DNA from: Rhizophlyctis rosea
Lineage: Eukaryota; Chytridiomycota; Chytridiomycetes; Rhizophlyctidales; Rhizophlyctidaceae
Direction of reading: 5' to 3'
Assembly (NCBI GenBank): GCA_027596075.1
Contig: JADGJC010000638.1
Location: forward strand, 880 to 12,849
DNA: 11,970 bases
The position numbers and the translations under genes are program-made. The notes under the pieces were generated by a model, which saw only the letters and a program-made list of their open reading frames with translations, had not been told where the DNA came from and did no database searches. This document shows, piece by piece, positions 9,327 to 11,970 of the stretch (position 1 is its first letter; each line of letters begins with the position of its first letter).

Positions 9327-10499
9327 ATGTACATACCATCATCGATAGCCGTGATTCTGTTCCTCTTCCTAACAGCCGCATCAGCGGTGCGGGTTATGCC
9401 ATTGGGTATATTTCATGATTCATTCCTTTCCTCTCGTCCAATCCCCTCTGACGCCTGGGTCTCAACAGGCGACAGCATAACCGGCGCCCCTGGCTGCTGG
9501 CGATCCTACCTCTGGTCAAGACTTCACCAATCCAATCTAGCTCATAAAGTTACTTTTGTTGGCACACAACTCCCCAAAACGGAGTGCCCATATGACAATG
9601 GGGGACATCATGAAGGGCATGCGTATGTGTTCCATCTGATTCAAAGCGGCTGTGCCAGCACAATCCACAAATCAATACTCACTCAATTTTTTGGTTGGCC
9701 GGACCAGTGGCATGCTAGCTACAGAAATCGCAACCAACAAACTTCTCAAACCTTGGCTGGCCCAAACAAACCCCGACATAATTCTAATGCATCTCGGCAC
9801 AACCGACTGCGCAAACCACAAAAGCCCATCCCTCATCATCTCCGCATTCGACACGCTCACAGACCAGATGCGCGAGGACAACCCTAACATAACAATCCTC
9901 GTTGCGCAAATCATTCCGTTGGCGAGCGTTAGGTGTCCCGAATGTGATATTTGTGCGTAATGACGTTTGCCATTCCTTTTCACTATGTAATCAAAAAAGA
10001 GATTGAATGACGCGACATTATGTAGGTGTAAGAGATCTCAACGCCAAGATCCCCGCATGGGCAGCTTCAAAACGAACGGCAGCATCGACCATTAGTGTGG
10101 TGGATCAGCATACGGGTTTTGACTTTAGGTGGGACACCATCGGTGACGGAACACATCCGAATGATAGTGGGTACCGGAAGGTGAGGATCTCTTTAGACTT
10201 GAGCATTATCGCGTACTGTCGAGTTATATCAACAAAAAGATATCATACTTTGCACTGTGATGAATTGCTAAACTATGTTGATTCTCAACCACCAGATGGC
10301 AGATAGATGGTACCCAGAACTCGCACGAGTACTCACCACACACAACTTCACTCCCGACTCGAGACCTGCACATCGGGATTCATCTCCACAGTGTCCATCT
10401 TGGTTTCCAATTCTATGTATAGCGTTCACCGTTGCGCTCTTGATGCAGCGAACCTGCCAACGCTGTCCATCTGACAAAATGAAATATATCCGAATATGA
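9327..10499 (+). CDS. Secreted CE3-family carbohydrate esterase (acetylxylan esterase-like, SGNH/GDSL)
   Basis: Spliced model join(9327..9405, 9469..9622, 9708..9952, 10026..10180, 10296..10499), 278 aa. All four introns (63, 85, 73, 115 bp) have GT donors (GTATAT, GTATGT, GTGCGT, GTGAGG) and AG acceptors, and each restores a conserved motif. Residues 1-20 are a signal peptide ending ASA. Block I is VMPLGDSITGAPGCW with catalytic Ser29. VTFVGTQ and the DN-GGHHEGHAG segment follow. LMHLGTTD (105-111) is block III, and DGTHPNDSG carries Asp200 and His203. These match carbohydrate esterase family 3, which deacetylates xylan outside the cell. Odd: block III normally reads GTND, and here the Asn is Thr110. 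Exon 5 completes the domain (MADRWYPEL) and then adds about 50 residues with a hydrophobic run (about 247-261) and a Cys-rich basic tail, possibly a membrane anchor. I see no CBM1. ATG 9327 is chosen because it gives the signal peptide directly; an upstream in-frame ATG at 9267 would bury it. Confidence 0.92.
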
Positions 10500-11576
10500 T
10501 GAAGTTCATGGTTCAACCTGAGGATGAACGGAGCTTTGGAGGTGTCTCACTTTTTTCTTATGTTGGATTTTGCTAAGCACTGGGTGTCATGTACATCTTA
10601 ACCACGTTCAACGATGAGGTCACATCGCATGCAATTTGTAGGAGGGTATATCATTGGGCTCAGACTCAGTTTGGGCAGCGTGCCCTCCGGTGATTGTTTG
10701 ACAACACTGTAAACCACACATCATGGAGAAGGTGGAGAAAAAGCACAAGTGATAACCCCGCCAAGGCGATGCACCACTGGTAATATGACACATGTGAAAG
10801 ATTGGCGAACATGGTACTGTCTTGAGTCCCTGAACTTCCCTGGAGATTTCACCGAAGCAGACGATCCACTACTTCCTGAACTGTCCATCAAAACAGGATT
10901 TCATAAAAGTATCGTTCAGTGGTGGCAAGGTGGCAATGTTGAACAAGGATCGAGAACTCAATTGCCTATCATCTGACCGCTAAGTACGAGAACTTTTTGC
11001 GTCTGCTTAGAGTGCCTATCAAGAGTCTCTCCGCTGGACTATGTCCCAGCAGGATATGTTGTCAAAGCGCGACAGGTTGATTGAAACAACGCATGCAGTC
11101 TTTGTGAAGGGGTGATCAATCCACAAATGCATATGGTCTCGGATTCGGAATCTTTTTTGAGCATTGTGATAATCTTGGGAAATGATCAAAGCCATTCATC
11201 TCCTGCGAACCTCTACTTACATTCCAAAAGATACCATCGACAATCTCCAGTTGGTGTACGCACTTTCTTGACGAAAATCAGAAAAAGGAGGCACGAACTG
11301 CCCAATGTGTGACTGGAAGATCAAACCTGAACGCAGTCTGCCCCAGCTCCATGAAGTCCAATCTTCTTCATTTTGTTGGGACTGGGAATGCGGAATCAAA
11401 AACCAGAGGTCTTCCCGCCCATCACCCAATTCCATGATGAAAAAAAAACACTAGGCATCAACCGCCACACAAAACGAGAATGGACATATGACTTTCGAAA
11501 TGGCTGCTCAAGTTTCTCTCACGTTCATCTCTATCATCGTGTTAACACAAGCCCGCTACCTCACTTCAGAAACCCC
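10500..11576. other. Spacer with no supported gene
   Basis: About 1.1 kb between the esterase stop and the stop of the minus-strand gene at the right edge, a tail-to-tail arrangement. Open frames here are under about 80 codons, apart from one plus-strand frame that starts near 11373 and runs antisense to the right-edge gene, and none shows a recognisable domain. It may hold the two 3' untranslated regions. Short A-runs near 11440 have no evident role. Confidence 0.5.
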
Positions 11577-11869
11577 TCACCGTCCCTCCATCCCAGAAAC
11601 CTCACCCGCCTCCATCCAATCATCTTGTATCCGATTCGCTCGCCCCACGCCGCGGTACTTCTTGTACTATCATGCAAAAAAAAAGGATCGATAAGTGGTT
11701 CGCCATTTGACCTCAATGCAACGACCGTAATTGAGCATCAAACACCCTGCACAAATTCCGAGACTCAAACTCACCAACGCCATAACAGTCTCATTACTCT
11801 GCAAAAGTTTGATCATGTCGATCCATGATGCGGTGGTGAGGTCTTTCATGCCGTAGGTGGTACTCGCGA
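11577..11869 (-). CDS. Last two exons of an unidentified gene entering from the right
   Basis: Partial model complement(join(11577..11666, 11775..11869)). The upstream exon starts after a T-rich tract and a TATCAG acceptor with a CTGAC branch-like motif about 40 bp before it. In phase 2 it reads ASTTYGMKDLTTASWIDMIK and continues LLQSNETVMAL up to a perfect GTGAGT donor (11774 down to 11769). After a 108-bp intron ending T-rich then GATAG, the frame reads YKKYRGVG and stops at 11579-11577. The exon looks like a real amphipathic coding stretch and is preceded by an acceptor rather than a convincing start, so the 5' part should lie past 11970. Alternatively the in-frame ATG at 11851 could start a very short protein. 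A weak, recalled resemblance to the C-terminal part of calcineurin-type phosphoesterases such as acid sphingomyelinase-like proteins is noted but not relied on. Confidence 0.4.
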
Positions 11870-11970
11870 CTGATACGAGTCAAAAAAAGGAGGACGATCG
11901 CAGTGACGTCAGTAAATGAGCTCGTGACGCTCTAGCCTGTCAGGCCTTCATCCGCTCTTCCATTCCCAAG

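Noticed and set aside
9652..9960. Stand-alone 102-codon plus-strand protein
   Set aside because: It is exon 3 of the CE3 esterase with intron sequence on both sides.
11373..11828. 151-codon plus-strand frame
   Set aside because: Low-complexity His/Pro/Ser/Arg composition, and it runs antisense to the better-supported minus-strand exons.

Overview
This window looks like nuclear DNA of a filamentous ascomycete (Pezizomycotina-type fungus). Genes are split by short introns of about 50-115 bp with GTNNGT-like donors, CTAAC/CTGAC-like branch sites and YAG acceptors. The clearest protein, a secreted family CE3 carbohydrate esterase, is typical of such fungi. Genus cannot be told from the sequence. 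I saw no tRNA, rRNA, CRISPR array or intact transposon.

Layout. (1) Bases 1-4195: about 4.2 kb with no gene I can support, containing one short direct repeat, an isolated TATA-like box and a weak zinc-knuckle-like stretch. (2) 4196-5985, minus strand: four-exon gene for a 535-aa acidic, coiled-coil, F-box-like protein with a basic C-terminus. (3) 5986-7247: shared upstream region of two divergent genes. (4) 7248-8530, plus strand: three-exon gene for a protein with an F-box-like N-terminus and an IBR-like Cys/His zinc finger. (5) 8531-9326: spacer with two small repeat families. (6) 9327-10499, plus strand: five-exon CE3 (SGNH/GDSL) esterase of 278 aa with a signal peptide and an unusual hydrophobic plus basic C-terminus. 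(7) 10500-11576: nothing supported. (8) 11577-11869, minus strand: the last two exons of a gene that probably enters from the right edge.

How the genes relate. The two divergent genes both look like F-box-type proteins, possibly substrate adaptors or zinc-finger proteins of ubiquitin ligases. The CE3 esterase is predicted to be extracellular or surface-bound and to remove acetyl groups from plant cell-wall xylan. Nothing links it functionally to the F-box pair.

Most notable observations: (a) the CE3 enzyme keeps its catalytic Ser, Asp and His but has Thr in place of the conserved oxyanion-hole Asn; (b) both F-box-type genes stay open only in models that read part of their sequence in a frame different from the one that looks ancestrally coding. 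In the minus-strand gene the better F-box half lies in another frame, and the open frame needs an AG two bases downstream of the usual acceptor. In the plus-strand gene about 40 codons look frame-flipped between two opposite shifts. These could be real decay and rescue, alternative splicing, or assembly errors.
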